In this document: piece after piece, positions 51,288 to 59,271 of the stretch
Layout: each line of letters begins with the position of its first letter
Position numbering within the stretch: position 1 is the first letter of the stretch
Assembly: GCF_000797495.1 (NCBI RefSeq)
Contig: NZ_JTGN01000007.1
Location: 347,654 to 411,653, forward strand
Length of the DNA stretch: 64,000 nt
DNA from: Robinsoniella peoriensis
GTDB lineage: Bacteria > Bacillota > Clostridia > Lachnospirales > Lachnospiraceae
Reading direction: 5' to 3'
Program-made: the position numbers and the translations under genes
Notes under the pieces: generated by a model
What the model saw: only the letters and a program-made list of their open reading frames with translations
Database searches by the model: none
Told to the model about the DNA's origin: nothing

Positions 51288-52955
51288 TTGAAAAAGAACA
51301 CAAATATAGGCAGCGTGAAAATAATCCCGTTGGGAGGCTTTGATAAAATAGGTATGAATATTACCGCATTTGAATACGAAGACAGTATTATCGTCGTAGA
51401 CTGCGGGATTTCATTTCCGGACGAAGATATGCTTGGAATCGATAAAGTTATTCCGGATGTCACTTATTTAATCGAGAATAAGGATAGGGTTAAAGGATTT
51501 GTCATTACCCATGGCCACGAAGACCATATCGGGGCTCTGCCATACATCCTGCCCCAGATCAATATTCCGATCTATGCAACCCAGCTGACTATGGGATTAA
51601 TCGAGCATAAATTAGAAGAAGCCCATCTGATGAAAAATACCCGCCGTAAAGTAGTGAAGCATGGCGGTATCATTACCCTGGGCTCCTTCCGTATTGAATT
51701 TATCAAAACCAATCACAGTATTGCGGATGCCAGCGCACTGGCAATCTATTCACCCGCTGGTATTATCGTGCATACCGGTGACTTTAAGATCGACTATACA
51801 CCGCTGTTCGGTGATGCAATCGACTTGCAGCGTCTGGGCGCACTTGGTAAAAAAGGTGTACTTGCTCTTATGTGTGACAGTACCAACGCTTTGCGTCCCG
51901 GCTTTACTCCATCAGAGATCAAGGTTGCAAAGACATTCGACACACTGTTTGAAGAAAACAAATCACACCGGATATTTGTTGCCACCTTTGCTTCTAATAT
52001 AGACAGGGTACAGCAGATTATTAACACTGCATATAAGTTTGGACGTAAAGTTATTCTGCAGGGGCGCAGTATGCTGAATGTAATTCGGATTGCATCGGAT
52101 CTGGGCTATGTTAAAATACCTAAGAACACCCTGATCGATATTGATCTTATGAAGAATTATCCCGACGAAAAACTGGTTTTAATCACAACCGGAAGTCAGG
52201 GAGAATCCATGGCAGCTTTGTCCCGTATGGCTGATTCCACCCATAAAAAAGTCTCCGTAAAACCGGGGGATGCTATTATATTAAGCTCAACGCCAATTCC
52301 CGGAAACGAAAAAGCCGTTTCCAAAATTATAAATGAATTATCCATGAAGGGCGCCAATGTTATTTTCCAGGATACCCATGTATCCGGACATGCATGCCAG
52401 GAAGAGATCAAACTGATCTATTCCCTGGTTCATCCGAAATATGCTGTGCCAATGCATGGAGAATACCGTTTCCGTGCTGCTCAGGCAAACCTGGCACAGT
52501 CACTTGGTATCCCAAAAGAAAATACATTTCTGATTGAATCCGGCAATGTACTGGCACTTTCCGAAGATAAAGCCAGTGTTATCGGACAGGTTCCTGCAAG
52601 AGGCGTCATGGTAGATGGACTAGGCATCGGTGATGTGGGGAATATCGTCATGCATGACAGACAGAGCCTGTCTGAAAATGGTATCATGGTTGTTACCGTT
52701 ACCCTGGAGAAAGATACAAACCAGGTTCTGGCTGGACCGGATATTATCTCCAGAGGATTTGTTTATGTCCGGGAATCCGAGGAATTAATGTCCCAGCTGC
52801 GCAGCCTTGCCGCTGATACGCTGGAACGCTGTAATAAGAAGAAAATAACGGATTGGGGTAAAATTAAATCCGCACTCCGGGATGATCTTGGAGATTTTCT
52901 GTGGAAGAAAATTAAAAGATCGCCTATGATACTGCCAATCATTATGGAAGTATAA
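51288..52955 (+). CDS. rnjA: ribonuclease J
   Basis: 555 residues of metallo-beta-lactamase/beta-CASP fold. TTG start 51288 after AGGAGG. The metal motif is H75-G-H77-E-D79-H80; further ligands lie in IVHTGDFKID and MCDSTNA. The beta-CASP ring SQGESMAALSRM and HVSGHACQEE are present. It is a 5'-3' exoribonuclease and endonuclease central to mRNA decay. No partner rnjB is in the window. Confidence 0.96.
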   Translation: MKKNTNIGSVKIIPLGGFDKIGMNITAFEYEDSIIVVDCGISFPDEDMLGIDKVIPDVTYLIENKDRVKGFVITHGHEDHIGALPYILPQINIPIYATQLTMGLIEHKLEEAHLMKNTRRKVVKHGGIITLGSFRIEFIKTNHSIADASALAIYSPAGIIVHTGDFKIDYTPLFGDAIDLQRLGALGKKGVLALMCDSTNALRPGFTPSEIKVAKTFDTLFEENKSHRIFVATFASNIDRVQQIINTAYKFGRKVILQGRSMLNVIRIASDLGYVKIPKNTLIDIDLMKNYPDEKLVLITTGSQGESMAALSRMADSTHKKVSVKPGDAIILSSTPIPGNEKAVSKIINELSMKGANVIFQDTHVSGHACQEEIKLIYSLVHPKYAVPMHGEYRFRAAQANLAQSLGIPKENTFLIESGNVLALSEDKASVIGQVPARGVMVDGLGIGDVGNIVMHDRQSLSENGIMVVTVTLEKDTNQVLAGPDIISRGFVYVRESEELMSQLRSLAADTLERCNKKKITDWGKIKSALRDDLGDFLWKKIKRSPMILPIIMEV

Positions 52956-52970
52956 ATAAAAGCTTTTACA

Positions 52971-53019
52971 AACAAGGAGCATTTCGCTTTGATATTACGC
53001 GAAATGCTCCTTGTTTTAT
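52971..53019 (+). terminator. Rho-independent terminator of rnjA
   Basis: AACAAGGAGCATTTCGC (52971-52987) pairs perfectly with GCGAAATGCTCCTTGTT (52999-53015), 17 bp, then TTT. Confidence 0.93.
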
Positions 53020-53182
53020 GTTAGAGCACACTCCCATAGTAGAATGAAGAAAACGTCCTACGCTGAAAAGATCCAGCTGCTTTATAGGTTTTATACGTTC
53101 TCTGCCATGGTCCGCCCCCTTCTCTTTCCGAGCACTACATCATTTTTCAAAGCGTCACCTTTCTCACCTAAACGCAAAAACA

Positions 53183-54454
53183 TTAATCAGTTTTCTTCTT
53201 TTTCATGGACAGCAGTTTATCCAGATAAATTGATTTCATCTGCCTGCTTGCCAGCATCTGCTTCACCGGTGGAAGTTTTAAAATAGTTCCGAATACAGCT
53301 GCCATCGCTCTGTGGTTGGCAAAGGCATGATTATCAAAAATCAGGTTCTGAAGCGTTCCCTTTTCGATTGCCTGCAGTACAAACCGGTGGGTACTGTTTA
53401 CCGGAGTAATAATCTGAACCGCCCGGCGTTTCAGCTCAATGGCTTTTGTGGGACAGTTTCCAGCACACACACCGCAGCCAAGGCAGATATCCGTATCAAT
53501 AACGGCATTCTTGTCCTCCATTTTAATTGCCAGGATTGGGCAGACTTTTGCACACTTGCCGCAGGAAATACATTTTTCTTTCGATACCTCCGGTATATAA
53601 TTTGTGGTTGCAACCGGCTGCATGGGGCTGAACTTCCTTGCTGCCTGTAAGGCCTCACAGCAGCATCCACAGCAATTGCAGATAAACATTGGATCTTCCC
53701 TTACATTCTCACCTATCTGTACCAAATTGGACGCATAAGAGCGTTCCAGCGCATCGTAAGCTTCTTCTTTGGAGATAAGCCTGGCATGGCCTCCGTGTTC
53801 TGCAAGAGAACGTGCCACATTTCCAAAGGTCAGACAGACATCCAGGGGAGCATCAATTTCACAGGGATGTCCCGCATGAAACATCTTGTGCCTGCAGTAA
53901 CAGGTGCCAAGTCCGATATACTGCGCATCTTCCACAATGTGGCTGGCACGCTCATGATCCAGTATATGGAGTGTATTTTCTGTAGACAATACCGGTTCCT
54001 GTACAAAAACGCGCCCCAGTCTTGTTTCTGTTGCATAAAAGAGATCTTTTACAAAATCCTCCTCCACATTCATGTACTGATAATACAGTTCGCTTAAATA
54101 CTTCTGATCAATGTCCCCTCTGGTCCTCATCAGGGCAAATTCAAAGAATCCGGCCATAGGCGGCGGCATCACAAATTTTCGTTGTCCATTATGAAAAGAA
54201 TCAACCAGTAATGCTTTTTCACATAGGTGATCCAGCACCTTTTCTGCTTTTAATTCTGTCGTACCCCAGATCTGTGCCGCTTTTTTAGCCGTAAAAGGCC
54301 GTATCGGCAGCAGCGATATCCATTTTGCTTCTTTTTCCGAATATAAAACCTCAAGGATTTTGTATAGTGTTTGCGAAGCAGGAGCACCCTGGGTAAACCA
54401 ATTAATTCGTTCTTCCAAATTTTTATAAGCTTCTTTTGAAGTAATATGTCCCAT
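53183..54454 (-). CDS. 4Fe-4S ferredoxin-domain protein with winged-helix N-terminus
   Basis: 423 residues from the Met of MGHITSKEAYKN; an extra eight residues are possible from ATG 54478. The N-terminal half is helical and winged-helix-like (FTAKKAAQIWGTTELKAEKVLDHL). A Cys/His segment LGTCYCRHKMFHAGHPCEI and the CNCCGCCCEAL run follow. Two ferredoxin motifs are next (CISCGKCAKVCP and CLGCGVCAGNCP). The family occurs in anaerobes as a putative regulatory or electron-transfer protein. The operator-like promoter upstream implies regulation. Function unknown. Confidence 0.8.
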   Translation of the reverse strand: MGHITSKEAYKNLEERINWFTQGAPASQTLYKILEVLYSEKEAKWISLLPIRPFTAKKAAQIWGTTELKAEKVLDHLCEKALLVDSFHNGQRKFVMPPPMAGFFEFALMRTRGDIDQKYLSELYYQYMNVEEDFVKDLFYATETRLGRVFVQEPVLSTENTLHILDHERASHIVEDAQYIGLGTCYCRHKMFHAGHPCEIDAPLDVCLTFGNVARSLAEHGGHARLISKEEAYDALERSYASNLVQIGENVREDPMFICNCCGCCCEALQAARKFSPMQPVATTNYIPEVSKEKCISCGKCAKVCPILAIKMEDKNAVIDTDICLGCGVCAGNCPTKAIELKRRAVQIITPVNSTHRFVLQAIEKGTLQNLIFDNHAFANHRAMAAVFGTILKLPPVKQMLASRQMKSIYLDKLLSMKKKKTD

Positions 54455-54501
54455 ATTCTCACGCTTTCTCAGTGTCATTACACCAGTTTCATTTTGTATT
54501 G

Positions 54502-54540
54502 CAATAGAAATATTTTAAAGTAAAATATTTCTATTGTCAA
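54502..54540 (-). promoter_or_regulatory. promoter with 35-bp inverted repeat over the spacer and -10
   Basis: On the minus strand TTGACA (54540-54535), 17 bases, TAAAAT (54517-54512). A perfect inverted repeat with 16-bp arms (54502-54517 and 54521-54536, centre 3 bases) overlaps the end of the -35, the spacer and the -10. The placement is that of a repressor operator. Confidence 0.8.
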
Positions 54541-54574
54541 ATTACTTTCGGGACATTTTTTAAATTAGCAGAGC

Positions 54575-55258
54575 TTATGGTCTTTGCGGCATGGTAAATG
54601 AAGCTAATGCCCGATTCAGATAATCATTAAAAGGCTTCATTTTACGGAAGATATCAACAGACAGATCCAAAAATCCATCTACGTCAGCAAACTGTGCATC
54701 ACTGATTGCATATTCCAAAGCCCATGATTTATGTTTCAGAAATTCTGCAAGGGGATGGTTCTTATCATAACCTCTTGGAACATTTTTCAGCTTTTCGCCA
54801 AATACCTGGAAATTCTCCCGAAAATCCTGATTGTTTATAATATCCAAAAATTCCACACCATGTCCGGTCAGGTAGTCCCGTACTAAAGTGGTGGCATCCG
54901 GGAATTGCGTGGCAAAGACACCGCCGCCAAGTATGGATTCCCCGGGTTTCACGCAGATAAAATATCCTGCCGGAATAGGGAGACGTCCTGCGGATGAAAT
55001 ATGTGCACGAAAAGAGGGATTATATGGGGATTTGTCCTTGCTGAAACGGGTATCCCTATTTAATCGAAACACCAGATCTTTTGCTTTCAGCCATGCGATG
55101 GAATCGTCAAACGCTGAAATCCGTACAATCGTTTCCTGGATTAGGCCTTCAAATTTTTCCTTTGCTTCCTGATACAGTTTCTTATTTTCCTGCATCCATT
55201 CCAAAGAATTGTTTTCCTGCAGCATTGTTAAAAACTCTAAAATTACCTTGTTGTTCAT
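54575..55258 (-). CDS. DUF2461 protein
   Basis: 227 residues. It matches DUF2461 (TIGR02453-type) proteins: ENNSLEWMQENKKLYQEAKEKFEG, RDTRFSKDKSPYNPSFRAHIS, FICVKPGESILGGGVFATQF and CHKPGD-like hallmarks. Function is unknown. ATG at 55258 follows AAGGAGG on the minus strand. It is transcribed away from the following hypothetical gene. Confidence 0.88.
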   Translation of the reverse strand: MNNKVILEFLTMLQENNSLEWMQENKKLYQEAKEKFEGLIQETIVRISAFDDSIAWLKAKDLVFRLNRDTRFSKDKSPYNPSFRAHISSAGRLPIPAGYFICVKPGESILGGGVFATQFPDATTLVRDYLTGHGVEFLDIINNQDFRENFQVFGEKLKNVPRGYDKNHPLAEFLKHKSWALEYAISDAQFADVDGFLDLSVDIFRKMKPFNDYLNRALASFTMPQRP

Positions 55259-55448
55259 CTTTGTCCTCCTTGATGATTGCATAATATATGCGCTTTTAAT
55301 TCGTTACACTTAATTAGACAACTGTGGCTTGCGGTTGTGACATCTTTTTTAAGAAAATTTTCTATTTACAATACCCGTTGCACCGTTGTATGCTTATAGC
55401 GTATAGCCGATATACAAATAGAAACTTTAAGGACAGATAAATAAGCTT

Positions 55449-56201
55449 ATGGATAACCTGGAAAAGAAACAATTACGATTTCAAAATGCCTGTCACAAAA
55501 TACGATATGGCAAAAAAAACTTCAATGGCATCGGAACCCTGTCAGAAAAGACGCTCCATGCAGTATTAAAAGAATATTATGAGCCACGGGCTGACCATCA
55601 GGAAATACGGGTAGCTTCTTACGTAGCAGATATCATGACAGACCAGGAGATCATTGAAATACAGACCCAGAATTTTAACAAACTCAGAAAAAAGCTGGAA
55701 GTATTTACGGAAGTCAGTGACGTTCGAATCGTTTACCCTATAGCCAGTACCAAATGGCTGCTCTGGGTAGATAAAACTACCGGTGAGATATCTTCACCCA
55801 GAAAAAGTCCGAGACGTGGTAACTCTTATGATATTTTCCATGAGCTGTACAGAATTAAGGAGCTTCTTAAAAATCCCAGAATTAAGTTAAGCATTGCCAT
55901 GATTGAGATAGAAGAGTACCGCTATCTGGATGGATGGAGCCGTGACAAGAAAAAAGGATCCTCCCGCTGCGAACGGATCCCGATAGCCCTAACGGATGAA
56001 ATCCTCATAGACAGCCGGGAAGATTACCATAAGCTGATTCCCCCGGGGCTAAAGCCTGATTTTACATCCAGAGACTTTAAAACTGCTTCTAAGCTGTCTC
56101 TTTCCAAAGCACAGCTGGCATTAAATGTGCTATATAACTTAGAAGTTGTTCAAAGAACGGGAAAGAAGGGAAACTTGTACACCTACTCTACGGAGCGTTG
56201 A
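55449..56201 (+). CDS. uncharacterised protein, possible nuclease-like core plus winged helix
   Basis: 250 residues, not recognised by me. It starts with a basic helical segment. A stretch VASYVADIMTDQEIIEIQTQNFNKLRKKL (residues about 58-86) has the strand-Asp-strand-Glu-x-Gln order seen in PD-(D/E)XK nucleases, with Gln in place of Lys. A basic region (SSPRKSPRRGNSYDIFHELY) follows. The C-terminus (SREDYHKLIPPGLKPDFTSRDF, ASKLSLSKAQLALNVLYNLEVVQRTGKKGNLYTYS) looks like a winged helix. Nucleic acid binding is inference. Start ATG 55449; no strong RBS. Confidence 0.7.
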   Translation: MDNLEKKQLRFQNACHKIRYGKKNFNGIGTLSEKTLHAVLKEYYEPRADHQEIRVASYVADIMTDQEIIEIQTQNFNKLRKKLEVFTEVSDVRIVYPIASTKWLLWVDKTTGEISSPRKSPRRGNSYDIFHELYRIKELLKNPRIKLSIAMIEIEEYRYLDGWSRDKKKGSSRCERIPIALTDEILIDSREDYHKLIPPGLKPDFTSRDFKTASKLSLSKAQLALNVLYNLEVVQRTGKKGNLYTYSTER

Positions 56202-56250
56202 TTGCAAAGTTCCCCCGGGTGGTTTATGCTGATAATTGGAGGTGAACGTA

Positions 56251-56865
56251 ATGGATTGTAATAAAGTGGGATTGCTGATATTGGAATTGCGTAAAGAAAA
56301 GAATATGACACAAAAAGAAATTGCAGATGCCATGAATATCAGTGACAAGGCTATTTCCAAGTGGGAGAGAGGACTTGGCTGTCCCGATGTATCACTGCTT
56401 AGTGAACTATCCCAAATATTAGGAGTAAATATAGAAAAAATACTGCAGGGGGATTTAGACCCCAACCATACAGACGGAGGCAATATGAAAAGAGTAAAAT
56501 TTTATCTGTGCCCGACTTGCGGCAATGTCCTGACAAGTACGGCAAAAGCAGAACTTTCCTGCTGCGGCAGAAAATTAGAACCCCTGGAAGAAAAGCCAGC
56601 GGATGCAGATCATCAGATAACGGTAGAAGACATCGATGATGAAGCCTATATTACCATAAATCACGAAATGACACGGGAACACTACCTTACCTTTGCAGCA
56701 TATGTTACCTGCGACCGGTTACAGCTAATCAAATTATATCCCGAACAAAATGCAGAACTTCGCATCCCTAAAATAAGGAGTGGGAAATTCTACATCTGCT
56801 GCAGCAATCATGGTCTGTTCTCGCTTTTACCGCCCCGAAAGAGCCGGAAAAGTGAAAATAACTAA
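56251..56865 (+). CDS. XRE-family HTH protein with desulforedoxin-like Cys domain
   Basis: 204 residues. An N-terminal HTH (LILELRKEKNMTQKEIADAMNISDKAISKWERGLGCPDVSLLSELSQILGVNIEKIL, in parts) is followed by FYLCPTCGNVL, about ten residues, and LSCCGRKLEPLE, matching the CxxC...CC iron site of desulforedoxin/desulfoferrodoxin. A beta-rich domain with HxxxY (NHEMTREHYLTFAAYV) follows, also like superoxide-reductase folds. It may sense redox or metal state. ATG 56251 follows GGAGGTG. Confidence 0.85.
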   Translation: MDCNKVGLLILELRKEKNMTQKEIADAMNISDKAISKWERGLGCPDVSLLSELSQILGVNIEKILQGDLDPNHTDGGNMKRVKFYLCPTCGNVLTSTAKAELSCCGRKLEPLEEKPADADHQITVEDIDDEAYITINHEMTREHYLTFAAYVTCDRLQLIKLYPEQNAELRIPKIRSGKFYICCSNHGLFSLLPPRKSRKSENN

Positions 56866-56878
56866 ATTGCAGGATGGT

Positions 56879-56918
56879 ATGGATGCAGTCAATATTACTG
56901 TTGACTGCATCCATTTTT
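56879..56918 (+). terminator. shared terminator between convergent genes
   Basis: ATGGATGCAGTCAA (56879-56892) pairs perfectly with TTGACTGCATCCAT (56901-56914), followed by TTTT. The first genes to left and right converge here. Confidence 0.9.
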
Positions 56919-57876
56919 ACAAAAATTCTATTTCTATTTTTTCTGTTGGCTGACCTCTCATTTCACTATATATTATATCGCAGTAATCTATATTTCCCTT
57001 ATTATCCAGTTCTTCGGTAATATGTAATAATATTTCCAGACTTTCCTTTCTGAAATTCTCCTTTACGGGCGGCACAATCTGTTGAAACGCCTTCTTATGT
57101 ATAACGCGTCCTTTAACAATGTAAAAAAGCTTCCTGCCACTGTCAGTTTCCAGATTCAAAAGTACATGCCCCTTCATCCAATGGTCATAAGAATCTATCC
57201 CCTTTTTCAAGTATTTCAGGTTTTCAACAGCATCCCGATAGAATGCCGCTGTTTCGTATTTTTCTTCTTGTGCAGCTTTGCTCATTTTCTTTTGCATCTC
57301 TCTTATAAACTGTTCCCGTATAGAAGCTTTCTTACAAAATTCCATCAGCGCCCGCTGTGTATCCTCCCAGTTATCCCGGGTAAGCGGTTTGGGAAAGATA
57401 TGATAGGTAAGCTGGTATGTTCTTTTCACTTTCTCAATCGGATACACATTTTTCATAAAGTCCATAATCTGCAACAGTGTGCTTCTGCTGCGAAAAGGCC
57501 CAAAGCAGTTTTCTTCCCTGCGGTTAGCAATGGAAAGCAGTCTGTCCGGAAATGTCTGTCCTACCTTCAGGTAAACGTACCGGTCATCGTATTTCATCAT
57601 TACGTTAAAATAAGGGCGGACTTGTTTAATAAGTTCACATTCCAAAAGCATAGCTTCCAGATGGGTATCGGTAACCACATAGTCGATATCTTTTATAAAA
57701 GGTGCCATTCGATTTACCTTATCCCATTTTGGAGTTTCCACAAAATAAGATTTCACCCGTTTCTTCAGGCATTTACTTTTCCCAATATATATTATTTTTC
57801 CTTTTTCATCCAGCATTTTATAGACTCCCGGGGCTTCCGGAAGATGTTCTAATTTTTCTGAGATCTGATCTGTCAT
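56917..57876 (-). CDS. GIY-YIG nuclease, UvrC-N-terminal-like (Cho-type)
   Basis: 319 residues. The GIY-YIG domain (GVYKMLDEKGKIIYIGKSKCLKKRVKSYF, in parts; Glu in HLEAMLLECELIKQVRP) and a UvrB-interacting UVR motif (SKAAQEEKYETAAFYRDAVENLKYLKK) are present, as in UvrC's first half. The RNase H-like 5' incision domain and HhH repeats are absent. E. coli Cho has a similar plan and makes only the 3' incision. Start on ATG 57876 (GGAGG 12 bases upstream). Confidence 0.85.
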   Translation of the reverse strand: MTDQISEKLEHLPEAPGVYKMLDEKGKIIYIGKSKCLKKRVKSYFVETPKWDKVNRMAPFIKDIDYVVTDTHLEAMLLECELIKQVRPYFNVMMKYDDRYVYLKVGQTFPDRLLSIANRREENCFGPFRSRSTLLQIMDFMKNVYPIEKVKRTYQLTYHIFPKPLTRDNWEDTQRALMEFCKKASIREQFIREMQKKMSKAAQEEKYETAAFYRDAVENLKYLKKGIDSYDHWMKGHVLLNLETDSGRKLFYIVKGRVIHKKAFQQIVPPVKENFRKESLEILLHITEELDNKGNIDYCDIIYSEMRGQPTEKIEIEFL

Positions 57877-57924
57877 AGGCGCACCATGCCTCCGCTTTAT
57901 CCTTGGTTTATAACACTTTCCATT

Positions 57925-57953
57925 ATCATAATATAGAATTGCGCCTGCGTCAA
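57925..57953 (-). promoter_or_regulatory. promoter of the GIY-YIG nuclease gene
   Basis: Minus strand TTGACG (57953-57948), 17 bases, TATGAT (57930-57925). No SOS-like or other operator was noticed beside it. Confidence 0.6.
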
Positions 57954-57963
57954 ATTTTCCCTG

Positions 57964-57980
57964 GAGCGTGTTTGAAAAAT
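57964..57980 (+). repeat. copy of the GCGTGTTTGAAAA element
   Basis: GAGCGTGTTTGAAAAAT resembles the left arm and loop of the palindrome at 27390-27428. Confidence 0.35.
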
Positions 57981-58128
57981 ACTATTGGCACTGCATGAAA
58001 TTACCATTCCGGAATCTGATGACAAGAAATTACGATATAGAATCATTATTTCCGGTCATCATTCCTCACTGTATCCGTTATGCATTCCTGCTAAAATAAA
58101 ACCATCAAATACAGCAGGAGGTATTAAA

Positions 58129-59271
58129 ATGAGAAAAGCTTTTATATGTCCAACCAAATACGTACAGGGAGAAGATGAAATCCGAAACCTGGGTTACTTC
58201 GTAAAAACATTCGGATCATCCGCATTACTGATTGCCCACCCGGATGATGTCAGCCGAGTTAAGGAAAAGCTGCTGATAACTGCAAAGGAGTATCAGATCT
58301 CTTTTGTCGAAAGCGGATTTAAAGGCGAATGTTCCAGACAGGAAGTAGCACGCCTGCAGGAACTGGCAAAAGAAAAAGGCTGCCACTGTACCATTGGACT
58401 TGGCGGCGGAAAGGCGATTGATACCGCAAAATGCGTTGCAGCAGGCGAAGCTTTGATCATTGTTCCCACGATTGCAGCTACCGATGCCCCAACCAGCCAC
58501 TCAGCAGTTCTCTACACACCGGAAGGTGCATTTGATGACTATGCATATTTCAAACAGAGTCCCAGTGTTATCTTAATTGACACCACGGTAATTGCCCAGG
58601 CACCTTCCCGTTTTCTGGTTTCCGGAATGGGAGATGCCCTGTCTACTTATTTTGAAGCAAGGGCAACTGCTGCCTCCTATTCAAATGTAAATGCCGGACT
58701 TCCCTGCGGGTTTCGGGAAGGATACTGCGGTCCTGCCAAAGGTACTAATACCGCAATGGCGCTGGCATCTCTGTGCTATCAGACTCTGATGGAAGATGGG
58801 GAGAAAGCCAAAACAGCCTGTGACTGTAATCAGGTCACTCCGGCACTGGAAAATATTATTGAAACCAATATTCTATTATCGGGGCTTGGATTTGAAAGTG
58901 CCGGACTTGGAGGTGCTCATGCCATTCATGACGGACTTACCATTTTTGAAGGTACCCACAAATATTTCCACGGTGAAAAAGTAGCCTTTGGTACACTGGC
59001 GCAGTTAGTCCTGGAAAATGCTCCTTCAAAGGAAATTGAAGAAGTTTTGGACTTCTGCCTTAAAATTGGACTTCCGGTTTGCCTGGAAGATATCGGGGTG
59101 GATCAATTTACGACGGAAGAACTGATGGAAGCTGCAAATAAAGCTTGTATTCCGGAAGAATCCATCCATGCCATGCCTTTCCCGGTAACACCTCAATCAG
59201 TGGCCGCTGCAATCATTACAGCAGACCGTATCGGAAAAAACTTCAAAGAGGAAAGCAGGTGCGGCAAATGA
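58129..59271 (+). CDS. gldA: glycerol dehydrogenase
   Basis: 380 residues. IGLGGGKAIDTAKCVA (NAD-binding) and VPTIAATDAPTS are typical. The zinc ligands are D169 (GMGDALSTYFEARA), H264 (GGAHAIHDG) and H281 (FHGEKVAFG). A small insertion after VNAGLPCGF is common in clostridia. It oxidises glycerol to dihydroxyacetone with NAD, feeding the kinase encoded immediately downstream. ATG 58129 follows AGGAGG. Confidence 0.95.
   Translation: MRKAFICPTKYVQGEDEIRNLGYFVKTFGSSALLIAHPDDVSRVKEKLLITAKEYQISFVESGFKGECSRQEVARLQELAKEKGCHCTIGLGGGKAIDTAKCVAAGEALIIVPTIAATDAPTSHSAVLYTPEGAFDDYAYFKQSPSVILIDTTVIAQAPSRFLVSGMGDALSTYFEARATAASYSNVNAGLPCGFREGYCGPAKGTNTAMALASLCYQTLMEDGEKAKTACDCNQVTPALENIIETNILLSGLGFESAGLGGAHAIHDGLTIFEGTHKYFHGEKVAFGTLAQLVLENAPSKEIEEVLDFCLKIGLPVCLEDIGVDQFTTEELMEAANKACIPEESIHAMPFPVTPQSVAAAIITADRIGKNFKEESRCGK

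Noticed and set aside
53011..53286. Plus-strand frame after the rnjA terminator
   Set aside because: It begins within the rnjA terminator hairpin and overlaps the 3' end of the minus-strand ferredoxin gene; no RBS.
57082..57852. 256-codon frame on the plus strand opposite the GIY-YIG nuclease
   Set aside because: The minus strand encodes the recognisable GIY-YIG and UVR motifs; the plus frame is a shadow rich in Phe, His and Ile with no motif.
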